Shown here piece by piece: positions 1-8,482 of a DNA stretch of 18,381 bases. The stretch is from Coemansia sp. RSA 1804 (Eukaryota > Kickxellomycota > Kickxellomycetes > Kickxellales > Kickxellaceae), in contig JANBTH010000391.1 in NCBI GenBank assembly GCA_027578815.1, positions 1 to 18,381 on the forward strand. The letters run 5' to 3'. The notes beneath the pieces were generated by a model that was given only the letters and a program-made list of their open reading frames with translations, was not told the origin of the DNA and ran no database searches. Numbering within the stretch: position 1 is the first letter of the stretch; each line of letters starts with the position of its first letter. A program made the translations under genes and the position numbers.

Positions 1-7
1 TCAAAGC

Positions 8-1348
8 TCAGCGATCAAAGCGCGAGCGCCGGTGGTGATGGTGGTGACTGCCGTCTGGTGACCGACTGTTTGTCCTGTCAGGGCTTTTGCTGCTACGTCT
101 GCCTTTGTATTTTCTGTTGTGGCGACTGCTGATTTTGCCATGACTCGCTTCATCCCATCGAGATCTGGCACGAGCCCTGGATTTTCCATCTCTGTCAGAA
201 GAATGGTCCTTTGGACTGTCAAACACGAAGTCGAAACTGCTGGTATTTCTGCTTTCGCCTGACAAATTACTGTCTCTGTACCTGCGCTTCATCTGCAGGC
301 GAGACCGTCCTCTTCCGCCGACTGCATCGATATCGTTTCCAGGAGCCACCTTTGTTCTGACCCACCTGCCATCCACCCGGCTGACGCTCTGCGAGAAATC
401 CACATGGATGCGACGGTCGTCAATCAACACATTGTCCATCTTAAAGTACGCCTCCTCGCATGCCTCTTTGGCGTCAAACTCAATAAACGCATAGCCCAGC
501 GAGTCGCCAGTTGCCCTGTCCCTGATGATATCGCACGACAGGATGCGACCAAAGCGAGCAAAGATGGTCTCCAGATCACCGTCTCTGGTGACCGGATTGA
601 GCTTGCACACAAAAAGAACGTTTTCTGGCGGTTTCACATCGGCATACGGGAGATCTCCAATCATCTCCAGCGTAAGGGCCTGGGCTTTGGCTTCTTGCTC
701 GCGTCCCCTCTGCTCTCTTGCTTCGTCGTTTTCAGCAGGATCCAGGCTGTCGCCTGCTTCTACCCGCAGAATCTGCTGCTGCTCTGCGGATGGCAAAAGA
801 GGCGATGACGGGGCTAGCACTGCCATCCCCTTCGGGTCTGGAAACGGGTCGTGTAGAATGATTGTGTGGCGGACAAGTATATCGCTCAGGGGACGGCCGC
901 TGCTGTCGCAGATGCTGGCGCTCATCTTATCCAGCACGTCCCAGCCCTCGGCTACCTCTCCAAACACCGCGTGCTTGCCATCGAGATAGTCGAGGTTGTC
1001 GTCAAGCGTTATAAAGAACTGACTCCCCGATACCAGCAGACCTGTGCCGCTTGCATCGTCCACTGCAGCCATCGACACTGTGCCCCGCTTGTGCTTCAGG
1101 GCTGACCGAATCTCTGGCTGAAAGTACTTTGGTCCGCCCAGCACCCCAAATATAGACTCTCCTCCATTGCCGCTGCCTGTGGGGTCGCCTAGCTGCACAA
1201 CAAACCCCCTTTCTACTCGATGCACTATTGTAAAGTTGTAGTACTTTGTCTTGCACAGCTTTAAAAAGTTTCTTGTCGTCAGTGGCGCTTCATCCGTGTA
1301 AAGGTCGATGACTATATCACCGATTGACGTTTCCAGTAGAACGCTCAT
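8..1348 (-). CDS. PPIL4: PPIL4-type peptidyl-prolyl isomerase with RRM domain
   Basis: This is a 446-residue nuclear cyclophilin fused to an RNA-recognition motif, a family linked to spliceosomal and other nuclear RNA work (family knowledge). The cyclophilin domain spans about residues 1-167. Aligned by eye to cyclophilin A, it keeps the active-site positions R44, F49, Q52, Q110, F112, L122 and H126. The tryptophan position is Y121, and a loop near residues 95-108 is a few residues longer than usual. The RRM spans about 242-320, with RNP2 LFVCKL (245-250) and RNP1 GYAFIEF (285-291). It is followed by MDNVLIDDRRIHVDFSQS, a hallmark of PPIL4. The tail is rich in Arg and Ser and has five His at 435-439. 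I chose the Met at 1348 because family members begin MSVLLETSxGD. The frame is open to 1381, but those 11 residues are hydrophobic and not family-like. The gene diverges from the ABC transporter. Confidence 0.93.
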   Translation of the reverse strand: MSVLLETSIGDIVIDLYTDEAPLTTRNFLKLCKTKYYNFTIVHRVERGFVVQLGDPTGSGNGGESIFGVLGGPKYFQPEIRSALKHKRGTVSMAAVDDASGTGLLVSGSQFFITLDDNLDYLDGKHAVFGEVAEGWDVLDKMSASICDSSGRPLSDILVRHTIILHDPFPDPKGMAVLAPSSPLLPSAEQQQILRVEAGDSLDPAENDEAREQRGREQEAKAQALTLEMIGDLPYADVKPPENVLFVCKLNPVTRDGDLETIFARFGRILSCDIIRDRATGDSLGYAFIEFDAKEACEEAYFKMDNVLIDDRRIHVDFSQSVSRVDGRWVRTKVAPGNDIDAVGGRGRSRLQMKRRYRDSNLSGESRNTSSFDFVFDSPKDHSSDRDGKSRARARSRWDEASHGKISSRHNRKYKGRRSSKSPDRTNSRSPDGSHHHHHRRSRFDR

Positions 1349-1643
1349 TACAAATACCAAGGTAAAAAGTGACAAAAACAAAAAACAAAGGCATGTCTGC
1401 CATGTTAACTAGCTTCTGACAGTAAAAGCAACCCTGTTTCATTGTAGAATATATAAAACACATTCAAACTTGAGGATTTTGGGTTTTGAGTGATATCCAA
1501 AATGTATTAATTGTAATTTGTTAAACTTTTAAAATATAGGCGTGTCAGATATAGTAGGATTCCATATCGGATTAATAAATATCCAGTCGTGAATCTTTCC
1601 ATATCTTTCTAACAATTTCTATTTCTTATTCCCATTACTAGGG
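1349..1643. promoter_or_regulatory. Divergent intergenic region, PPIL4 / ABC transporter
   Basis: This is an A/T-rich spacer between two outward-facing genes. It holds TATATAAAA at 1450-1458, oriented towards the transporter and 186 bases before the first ATG. No other element or gene is convincing. Confidence 0.5.
1450..1458 (+). promoter_or_regulatory. TATA-like box before the ABC transporter
   Basis: TATATAAAA on the plus strand matches the TATA consensus. The sequence match is direct. Use as a promoter is inferred from its position in the divergent spacer. Confidence 0.35.
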
Positions 1644-4600
1644 ATGACTCGGTCTATTTCCACAAGCCCAAGACTTGAAAAGCAAGCCAAAAATAGTAAA
1701 TTGATTGCATGTGAAGCACGCCTATCCACCATTTTTCTTTTTTTGTTTCTTGTCTTTTTTCTACGAATTACCTTACATTTTTATCCTCTTATTCTAGTAA
1801 TTGCAAACATATTTGTAGCGTTTACAATGGAAATATTTTCTACGCTTGCTGCACAAGCAAGCGCTGTAAAAGATGCTGCATTCTATCCGGCTGCCGACAC
1901 TGCGCTTATACTAGCAACATTTGCCGTCGTTTTTCGTGCTAATTCTCAAGCTATTACTCGCTTTCGTGTTTCCCTTCTAGCTCAGTGCTGCTATGCATTG
2001 CTTTTTGCACTTTCTTTTATCCAGTGCACAGACTGGACCAACGTCCATTTTCCTCTGTCGGTTGGACTGTTTTCCTTGCTGACCCTGCATCCTTCCGGAT
2101 ACTACCCATTTCAGTTGACCAACTTGCTTGGGGTGTACAGGTCGTTGAACGGTGATATTGGTGGCGACATCTGGCATCAAGTTCTCTTCGCCTCAATGCA
2201 TGCTTTTCTGCTAGTTACAAACCTCAATATCTTTGGCCAGGAAATTATGCGTGAAATCCAACGCATGGTGTTTTACACTCAAGAACGCCGTCTAATGGCA
2301 CTCTGCAAAACACGGGATATCACGCTGGACGATCTTGATGAGCTTCCAGAGCGTGTGCGTTTGAGTTCTATTGTCAAGGAGCTTAAGTATGGTGTTAATG
2401 AGTCCTTTTTTGTGCTCCGTGCAGTTGTTCGATACGCTTGGCGCCCCATGCTCCTTATATATATTATCGACGCTATACTCGGTATTGCCACAGTGGCTAT
2501 TTCAATTTTAAACACCCGCATTTTTTATTTTATGGATACTCCATCAGCCTATAAATGGTATGAGGGCTACAGCATTCTTTTTCTGGGGCTATTTGCCAAC
2601 ATCATCATGTATCAGATTGACATAATTCAATCACGCTTACTTACAGAATTAAACCAAATAACCAAGATTATAAAGCTAGAGTTGTTCCGTCTTCCCTTGC
2701 AAAACTCTGGTCTTCGGGATGAGTATACAATATCAGTGGCCCGCAATGCAGCATTGGAAATAGTAAACACTCTTGAGTACGTGCAACCTTTAATTAAAAG
2801 GTTGGCTAGTATGATCACTGTCAGTGTGATTATATATAAACATATTGGTTGGATGGTATTTGTGCCTTTTATTGTGAAATTAGCAATGTGCTTGCTGGAA
2901 TTAATGCTGGAAAGGCTTTTCGGCGACAATTATAGATGGATGCCAGATACATGGTATGGGTATATTGTAAATATAGAGGAAATATTTCACAATATAAAAT
3001 CCATCAAAATGTTTGGCTGGGAGCGAATGTACGTGGATCCGGAGCTTCAGAAACATTGGAGAACCTCAGGAACTGCTAAAGTACTTCCATGGTATGCGCC
3101 TGTTGTGCTGTTTATCTGGAATGCTTTTTACTTTTTTGAGATGATTCCAGCTAAGACTTCGCTTTATCTTGTTGTTCATTTATATACAGCAACGGGTACC
3201 GAATCACCACATATTATTTCCAGTGCTGACATTTTCCAACTTGATATGTTGATATATAGGCTGCTAAGTTTGTATTCATCTGTTTCTCGTCGCTTAGATG
3301 CATTGAGCAGTATCGTAAAGTTTAACATCACACTAGAAAAGGCACTCAAGGGCGGCTTTGTCAACTCTCTGCCGCGTTATCTCCTTGGATCTGTAGAAGG
3401 AGAAAAAGAACTAGACAGCTCCAAGCCATCTGTTGCTATAGAAGATTGTGACTTTTCTGTAAGCACCGATAAATCAGTGCTTGAAAGCATTTCTTTCAGT
3501 GCGCAGGACGGCGAGCTTGTTGCGGTTGTTGGAAAGACGGGCAGTGGCAAGTCGTCTCTTCTTTTATCCATCTGTGGCGAAATTGAGAAAACAAAAGGAA
3601 CAGGCGCTGTGTTTGGCACCATTGCATATATGGAGCAAAAACCTATAATCATAGACGAAACAGTACGTGATAACATTCTGTTTGGCCGCAAGTACGACAA
3701 GGAGCACTACAACCGAGTTATAGAGGCATGTGCGCTGACCGAGGACATAAACGCTTGGAAAAAAGGCGATAGATCTGTGATTGGCGACCGCGGGATGAAG
3801 ATCTCTGGAGGCCAGCGTGCACGCCTGGCTCTTGCTCGCACCATATACTCCAAGGCTGACATCTATGTCCTCGATGATCCGCTCTCTTCAGTAGATGTCC
3901 ACGTCAAGCGCCACATTCTGGACAATGTTATTATGGACTCGGGGCTGCTTGGTGGAAAGCTCCGCATTCTGACTGTAAACAGCGAGAAACTGCTTCCATA
4001 CTTTAACCAGGTAATTCGACTAGATGAAGGCAAGGCGGTGGTTACAAAGCAGGTACCTCAAACATACCAACCCCTTACAACAGATTTCAACCATGCTAAA
4101 ATCAGTGTAAACGATGCTGATAACACCGAATTAACCAATGCAACAGAAACCGCTGAAAGTAATCAACAGATGACAGTTACAGAACACCCAGATGACACTG
4201 GATCGGATTCCGAGGCTGAGCCTGACAACTCATTTGGCTCTAAGAGTGGTTCCAAACCAGACATACGCGAGTGGAGCAGGTGGAGCAACATAAAGTATGT
4301 TGTAAGCATTTGTGGAATCTCCTCATTGGTGGTAGTTACCTTGACCGGATTTATTAATCCAGTGTTTGGGCATGTCATGGATGTATTCAAGTTAGATATT
4401 CTCAATTCCAATGCAAGTAACACCAAAGCAGAAAGCAGCGGTGCCGTTCTAAATTACTTGCGTGTTAATATGCTGAAAAGGATTCTTCACGACATAATTA
4501 ATAAGATCGAAATGTATATTTCAGATTCATTCAGCACTACCCAACTGGAGACTCGAATCAATAGCATATTTGCTGACAATCTCATTCATGCACCACTGTC

Positions 4601-6197
4601 GTTTTTCGACAGTACGACAAGTGCGGACTTGGCCTCTGTCTACGACTCTAAGATTGGCAAGATGTCAAGTGAAGTGTCTCAATTCTTTATGAGAGAGTTG
4701 TCTTATATTCTGAATATTTCACTGTCACTGTATCGAGTTACACGGAATGCACCACTGCTTCTTCTGACCATCCCGCTTGTAATTTGGTATAACAATGTGC
4801 AAGAGTCGTTATTTGGTCCTATATGGAAATCACTTGGTAAAATTCAGGAGAATGTGTCAATCAAGAGTCACAAGCTGAAAAACATAATCTATGGTGGCGA
4901 AAGACTTATTCGTCTGCTGAATGTAGAGCCTTATTTCACAAAGCTAAACATGGAAGAACTAGACATCAACTCTAGAGTCTCACAGACCACAAGTGCAATT
5001 AACTCATTGTCAGGCATGTTATACAGTGTCACTGATAAGGTTTGGGATTCCTTGTTCAAGATATGTATTCTTGTTCAGAACAGCTATATGGGCCACAGAG
5101 TTTCCTCTAGTGGGTTTGTCGCATATGAAAGTCTTATTCAAGTGATAATCCGCAATGTCACAAGTTTAATTAAACTTCCAAAGCGAATACAAGAGTTTAG
5201 CGAAGGAATAGATGTCTTTAGGCATTACATGGACATGGAGCGTGATGACGGTTCTGACGCGGACACAGTTGAGCCGCCGTCAAACTGGCCGTCATCAGGA
5301 AAGATCGAGCTCCGCAACTTTAGCATGAAGTATCATGAAGATCTCGAGTATGTACTCAAGGACATTAGTCTTACAATCAACTCTGGGGAGAGAATTGGCA
5401 TTGTTGGTCGTACGGGTGCTGGAAAGACATCGCTCTCTCGAGCAATATTCCGCCTTGTCAATAAGAAGACCTGTGAGGGGTCTATTATTATTGACGGGTG
5501 CAATATCTCTACGATAAAGCCAAGCATTCTACGTCCAAAACTAGGCACAATTCCGCAGGAATCAACCATGTTTGAAGGCCCATTCAAACAGAACCTGGAT
5601 CCATTGGTGGAGTATACGATCGAGGACATGTGGGCCGCACTGATTAAAGCCAACATGGTGGAGCTTGTTGAGCCAAAGCGTGATCGGACCAAGGAGCGGA
5701 GTGGTGGCTTATACAGTGATTACGATGAAAGCGTTAAAAAGGAGATTGCTGACTGGGATGAAGAATGGCAAAAGTCTGGCTGGATGAAGCGTGTATTCCT
5801 TTGGATATTTGTTAGAAAACCAAAGCTACCAAACAGAGTAAACGAAAAGGCAATATATGGACTTGACAGAAGTATTGACGACTACGACCGCTTCAGCAAT
5901 GGCCAGAAGCAGCTGTTTAGCCTGTGTCGACTGCTGATGCGCAAGCGCAAGGTCATTGTGCTGGACGAAGCAACGGCTGACGTTGACCTAGAGACCGACA
6001 AGGAGATGCAAAAGCTGTTCCGTAGTGAGTTCAAAGACAGCACGGTGCTGACCATTGCTCATCGGCTGGAGACCATTATGAACAGCGACAGGATCATTGT
6101 CATGGACAAGGGCAGAGCTGTCGAGTTTGGCCCACCAAAGGAGCTTATTGACCAGGGCGGGTACTTTTCAGAGCTTGTTAAAGTTAACGAGTTTTAG
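1644..6197 (+). CDS. ABCC/MRP-type full ABC transporter
   Basis: This 1517-residue ATP-driven exporter of the ABCC (multidrug-resistance-associated) type is probably in the vacuolar or plasma membrane; its substrate cannot be read from sequence. The order is a short N-terminal membrane region, TMD1 (about 250-560), NBD1, an acidic Ser/Thr linker (about 805-875), TMD2 and NBD2. NBD1 has Walker A GKTGSGKS (630-637), signature ISGGQ (720-724) and Walker B VLDDP with Asp745 where the catalytic Glu would be, as is normal for MRPs. Its His-switch position is Asn779. NBD2 has Walker A GRTGAGKT (1255-1262), signature FSNGQ (1417-1421), Walker B VLDEA with Glu1442, and His1473. About 70 extra residues, including GWMKRVFLWIF, sit before the NBD2 signature. 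Translation may start at 1827 instead: that ATG has A at -3 and G at +4, and the first 61 residues are mostly T-rich hydrophobic sequence. Its third positions are much richer in A/T than those of MCM4. Confidence 0.93.
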   Translation: MTRSISTSPRLEKQAKNSKLIACEARLSTIFLFLFLVFFLRITLHFYPLILVIANIFVAFTMEIFSTLAAQASAVKDAAFYPAADTALILATFAVVFRANSQAITRFRVSLLAQCCYALLFALSFIQCTDWTNVHFPLSVGLFSLLTLHPSGYYPFQLTNLLGVYRSLNGDIGGDIWHQVLFASMHAFLLVTNLNIFGQEIMREIQRMVFYTQERRLMALCKTRDITLDDLDELPERVRLSSIVKELKYGVNESFFVLRAVVRYAWRPMLLIYIIDAILGIATVAISILNTRIFYFMDTPSAYKWYEGYSILFLGLFANIIMYQIDIIQSRLLTELNQITKIIKLELFRLPLQNSGLRDEYTISVARNAALEIVNTLEYVQPLIKRLASMITVSVIIYKHIGWMVFVPFIVKLAMCLLELMLERLFGDNYRWMPDTWYGYIVNIEEIFHNIKSIKMFGWERMYVDPELQKHWRTSGTAKVLPWYAPVVLFIWNAFYFFEMIPAKTSLYLVVHLYTATGTESPHIISSADIFQLDMLIYRLLSLYSSVSRRLDALSSIVKFNITLEKALKGGFVNSLPRYLLGSVEGEKELDSSKPSVAIEDCDFSVSTDKSVLESISFSAQDGELVAVVGKTGSGKSSLLLSICGEIEKTKGTGAVFGTIAYMEQKPIIIDETVRDNILFGRKYDKEHYNRVIEACALTEDINAWKKGDRSVIGDRGMKISGGQRARLALARTIYSKADIYVLDDPLSSVDVHVKRHILDNVIMDSGLLGGKLRILTVNSEKLLPYFNQVIRLDEGKAVVTKQVPQTYQPLTTDFNHAKISVNDADNTELTNATETAESNQQMTVTEHPDDTGSDSEAEPDNSFGSKSGSKPDIREWSRWSNIKYVVSICGISSLVVVTLTGFINPVFGHVMDVFKLDILNSNASNTKAESSGAVLNYLRVNMLKRILHDIINKIEMYISDSFSTTQLETRINSIFADNLIHAPLSFFDSTTSADLASVYDSKIGKMSSEVSQFFMRELSYILNISLSLYRVTRNAPLLLLTIPLVIWYNNVQESLFGPIWKSLGKIQENVSIKSHKLKNIIYGGERLIRLLNVEPYFTKLNMEELDINSRVSQTTSAINSLSGMLYSVTDKVWDSLFKICILVQNSYMGHRVSSSGFVAYESLIQVIIRNVTSLIKLPKRIQEFSEGIDVFRHYMDMERDDGSDADTVEPPSNWPSSGKIELRNFSMKYHEDLEYVLKDISLTINSGERIGIVGRTGAGKTSLSRAIFRLVNKKTCEGSIIIDGCNISTIKPSILRPKLGTIPQESTMFEGPFKQNLDPLVEYTIEDMWAALIKANMVELVEPKRDRTKERSGGLYSDYDESVKKEIADWDEEWQKSGWMKRVFLWIFVRKPKLPNRVNEKAIYGLDRSIDDYDRFSNGQKQLFSLCRLLMRKRKVIVLDEATADVDLETDKEMQKLFRSEFKDSTVLTIAHRLETIMNSDRIIVMDKGRAVEFGPPKELIDQGGYFSELVKVNEF

Positions 6198-6316
6198 AGT
6201 AGATTTTTGGAGAAGTGTAAATATATCGCTTTCACCGTCCATTGGATTTAAGTGGAAGATTAGTAGTAGTTTCCAGTATAAAATGCACTAGTCTTTTCAA
6301 TAATCCATTCTTCTGT

Positions 6317-7111
6317 TTATCTTCCTGAGGCTTTAAAAAATGTGTATGATAAAACGACAGTATCGATGTCGTCCATTAGTGGATCGTCAGCAAACTCTGG
6401 GTCAATAAAGAAAAATACAGGCATATCAATCTCTTCGTTGGGATCCAATTGCTGCTCATCAAAACAAAAGCATTGGATTTTGTTAAAGTAGGGCGCAACC
6501 TGTTCTGGGATCACGTTGTAGGTAGCAATGCCGACAATGGGCTTATCGGACTTGTTTTCCGCTTTGAAAAAGGCCAGGGCCGTTTCTCCTGGCACAACCG
6601 AGACCTGTTTTTGCTCTGGCTTGAAGGACCAGTTAAGCATGGTTGAGACCTGGCCCGAAAACTGCACACGGATGCGACGGTGGTTATCTAGTGGTTTGAG
6701 GGTCTCTGCGTCGCGGATATACGGCCCGGTCTTTGGCGTGCCCATAAAGCCAGTGCGCTTGCACAGCAAGCGGTACAGTGGCACTGCTGCATACGATATT
6801 CCAAGAAAGATAATCACAAAGGAACCGACATAAAGTATTCCCGTGAGGTTCTTACGCCGTGTTGCCTCCTGGTGCCTGAGAAATGCTTCACGCGGAGTAA
6901 AAGCCCTTCTAGCCTGCTGCTGCTGCTGCTGCTGCTGTTGAGATCGACTGTTCGTGGTACTATCTATTGTGTACGACCGCTGATCGCGGTAGCACCTTTG
7001 GTATCTGTAGATCGTAGTCTGAACCCTGTTGCTGTTTCTAAGCGCAACCGACGGTGCTCGAGTTCTGTGTGCTTGCAGCACAGACTGTCTGGCAAATGAT
7101 AAAAGACTCAT
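6317..7111 (-). CDS. COX11: Cytochrome c oxidase assembly protein COX11 (mitochondrial)
   Basis: COX11 is an inner-membrane copper chaperone that helps build the CuB site of cytochrome oxidase subunit 1 (family knowledge). The 264-residue protein starts with an Arg/Ser-rich, acid-poor presequence suited to mitochondrial import. A run of nine Gln follows at 58-66. One membrane helix lies at about 91-111, with Cys117 just after it. The copper-binding CFCF motif is at 214-217, and the C-terminal half has the usual beta-rich domain (QFSGQVSTMLNW, PVFFFIDPEFADDP). The start at 7111 is preferred over 7144, because the extra 11 residues are hydrophobic and would weaken the presequence. The gene converges on the ABC transporter and diverges from the SAP30-like gene. 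Confidence 0.95.
   Translation of the reverse strand: MSLLSFARQSVLQAHRTRAPSVALRNSNRVQTTIYRYQRCYRDQRSYTIDSTTNSRSQQQQQQQQQARRAFTPREAFLRHQEATRRKNLTGILYVGSFVIIFLGISYAAVPLYRLLCKRTGFMGTPKTGPYIRDAETLKPLDNHRRIRVQFSGQVSTMLNWSFKPEQKQVSVVPGETALAFFKAENKSDKPIVGIATYNVIPEQVAPYFNKIQCFCFDEQQLDPNEEIDMPVFFFIDPEFADDPLMDDIDTVVLSYTFFKASGR
6914..6940 (+). repeat. CTG microsatellite inside COX11
   Basis: Eight CTG units plus TTG on the plus strand encode nine Gln in COX11, between the presequence and the membrane helix. Confidence 0.95.
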
Positions 7112-7516
7112 TTGCACTATTAGGAGACAGAAGACAATATGCAATGCGGATAAGAAAGCATCAAGGATAAAGTCGAATTATGCTGATTTGAGTAAGCAAG
7201 AACTAAAGGGAGAGGAAAGCTTTATCAATTCAGCCGAACAGCTGTTTATGGAACACGGTTCCTAACAATAAACATGAGAGAAATGCGTTGATTGATACTA
7301 CGTGATCAAGTCAATCTAATTTTGCTTGCATTTTCGTGCAGATGACGATGCTTTTTTGCATTGTAACTTTTTTTTCTCGCTTTCAGTTCTTTTTCTTTTT
7401 TCTTCCAGAAGCGCTTCTTTCTGGACTAGTTTCTGATAATTGCTTTTCTCTAAACAGAGTACTATTTTTACACCTCTATATTATTCCCGCTTTCGTGACC
7501 TGTCTGTTTTTCGAAC
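7112..7516. promoter_or_regulatory. Divergent intergenic region, COX11 / SAP30-like gene
   Basis: This 405-base spacer must hold both promoters. The part next to the SAP30-like start (about 7340-7500) is very rich in C and T on the plus strand, a common fungal promoter or leader feature. I see no convincing TATA box, RNA gene or extra coding region. Confidence 0.4.
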
Positions 7517-8299
7517 ATGGCTCCCCGACAAAGAAACACAGCCAACAGTCTGACTTCGGCAGCGCAGCATGGCAATTCAGTTCAGCAGAGCAGCCATCAC
7601 ACTAGCGCAGCAGCCATTCCTGGCTCAATGCACAGCAATGCTTCAGGCAGCCATAGCAGCACGAGGAACAGCCGCACACAAGGTATGTTTTAGGACAGAA
7701 AAAGGCACACAAACTATCCCGGCCATCTCGCCAAGGCGGTTCAGCTCTAGCTAAGAGACCTAAAGTGTTACTAAATGCAAGCAAGCAGAGGAATTATTCC
7801 TTTATTATTTTTTGCGACCAACAATGGGTCTACTGAATAGGGAAGCATTATTCGCAGGTAAGGCATTGAATGGATATCGAAAAATGTATTATTGTATTGG
7901 CTTTGCGCAGTTTAAAAACTAACACGGCTGGCACTTTTGTTGCATGTTTAAACATGATAATTTATCAGAGCTGTAGTTTGACTTTAACTCGCTGAATATC
8001 CACATCCTACGCAAGTACCGACAGGTGTTCAAGCTCAACGTCAAAGCGCGCTCATCGAAGGACGATCTGGTGGTTGCGGCAGCACGTCACTTTTCAAACC
8101 ACATGGTGGATGAGGTCGACACAATAGCTCGATTCCTGTATACGGTCCACAGTAACAAAGGTAAGGGAAAAAGAGAGTGACTGTCTGGATCTTGTTGCAT
8201 TGCGAGTAGGAAGCTGAACGCCTGGCTAATTGTTGCTTCTGGTTGATATGCTGTGAGATTGTTTGTGTAGAGGGGAAAAGCTCGGTCGGCATTATATAG
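7517..8299 (+). CDS. SAP30-like Sin3/HDAC complex subunit (spliced gene)
   Basis: SAP30 bridges Sin3 and a class I histone deacetylase in a nuclear co-repressor complex (family knowledge). The firm part is exon 7977-8160. It follows a TAG acceptor and encodes FDFNSLNIHILRKYRQVFKL... through ...TIARFLYTVHSNK, which matches the SAP30 Sin3-binding domain. It is joined across intron 8161-8270 to a short last exon encoding EGKSSVGII and a stop at 8297-8299. The likely first exon is 7517-7682: good ATG context and a disordered Ser/His/Asn/Gln-rich tail, ending CAAG|GTATGT. It ends one base into a codon, while exon 7977 needs phase 0, so a middle exon is required. The best reading is a basic segment ending ALAKRPK at 7764, entered at 7694, 7745 or 7751 (all in one frame). 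A simpler alternative is an ATG at 7569 with one intron, 7683-7976. The domain is secure; the upstream exons are not. Confidence 0.7.
7683..7693 (+). other. 11-base intron-like block in the SAP30-like gene
   Basis: GTATGTTTTAG joins a perfect donor directly to a typical acceptor end. Removing it fuses exon 1 in frame to a basic segment beginning GQKKAHKLSRPSRQGG. It is far shorter than known spliceosomal introns, so it may be only the 5' end of a longer intron (to 7744 or 7750) or a collapsed intron in the assembly. Confidence 0.25.
8161..8270 (+). other. Spliceosomal intron in the SAP30-like gene
   Basis: This 110-base intron begins GTAAGG and ends TTTGTGTAG. Splicing joins codon phase 1 to phase 1 and gives a short natural C-terminus, as expected for SAP30 proteins. 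Reading through the donor puts TGA in frame within a few codons. Confidence 0.7.
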
Positions 8300-8482
8300 T
8301 CCTTCCCTGCTTGCCAGGATATATTGTTCTTTTATACATATATGTCGATTTTCTTTTTGTAGATTGGTTTATTCTGCATCTAGTCTATACTTTTATCATG
8401 CTTAACATTGTGTTTGTTATTATTATTATTACATTGGTTTTGAAAAGGAAGCAAGGCCATGTCAGAACAATGTGACAAGTCG

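Noticed and set aside
7029..7265. 78-codon plus-strand ORF overlapping the start of COX11
   Set aside because: Half is antisense to the COX11 presequence. The remainder is hydrophilic but matches nothing and lies in the divergent promoter.
7789..7857. Alternative middle exon of the SAP30-like gene, after TACTAA...CAG and before GTAAGG
   Set aside because: The splice signals look good and the frame is open, but it ends in phase 1, which cannot join the SAP30 domain exon at 7977 (phase 0). Its translation is also hydrophobic, unlike the basic linker expected. Kept only as a possible minor isoform.
8263..8475. 70-codon hydrophobic plus-strand ORF after the SAP30-like gene
   Set aside because: It starts inside the intron before the last SAP30 exon and its hydrophobicity comes from T-rich 3' UTR sequence.
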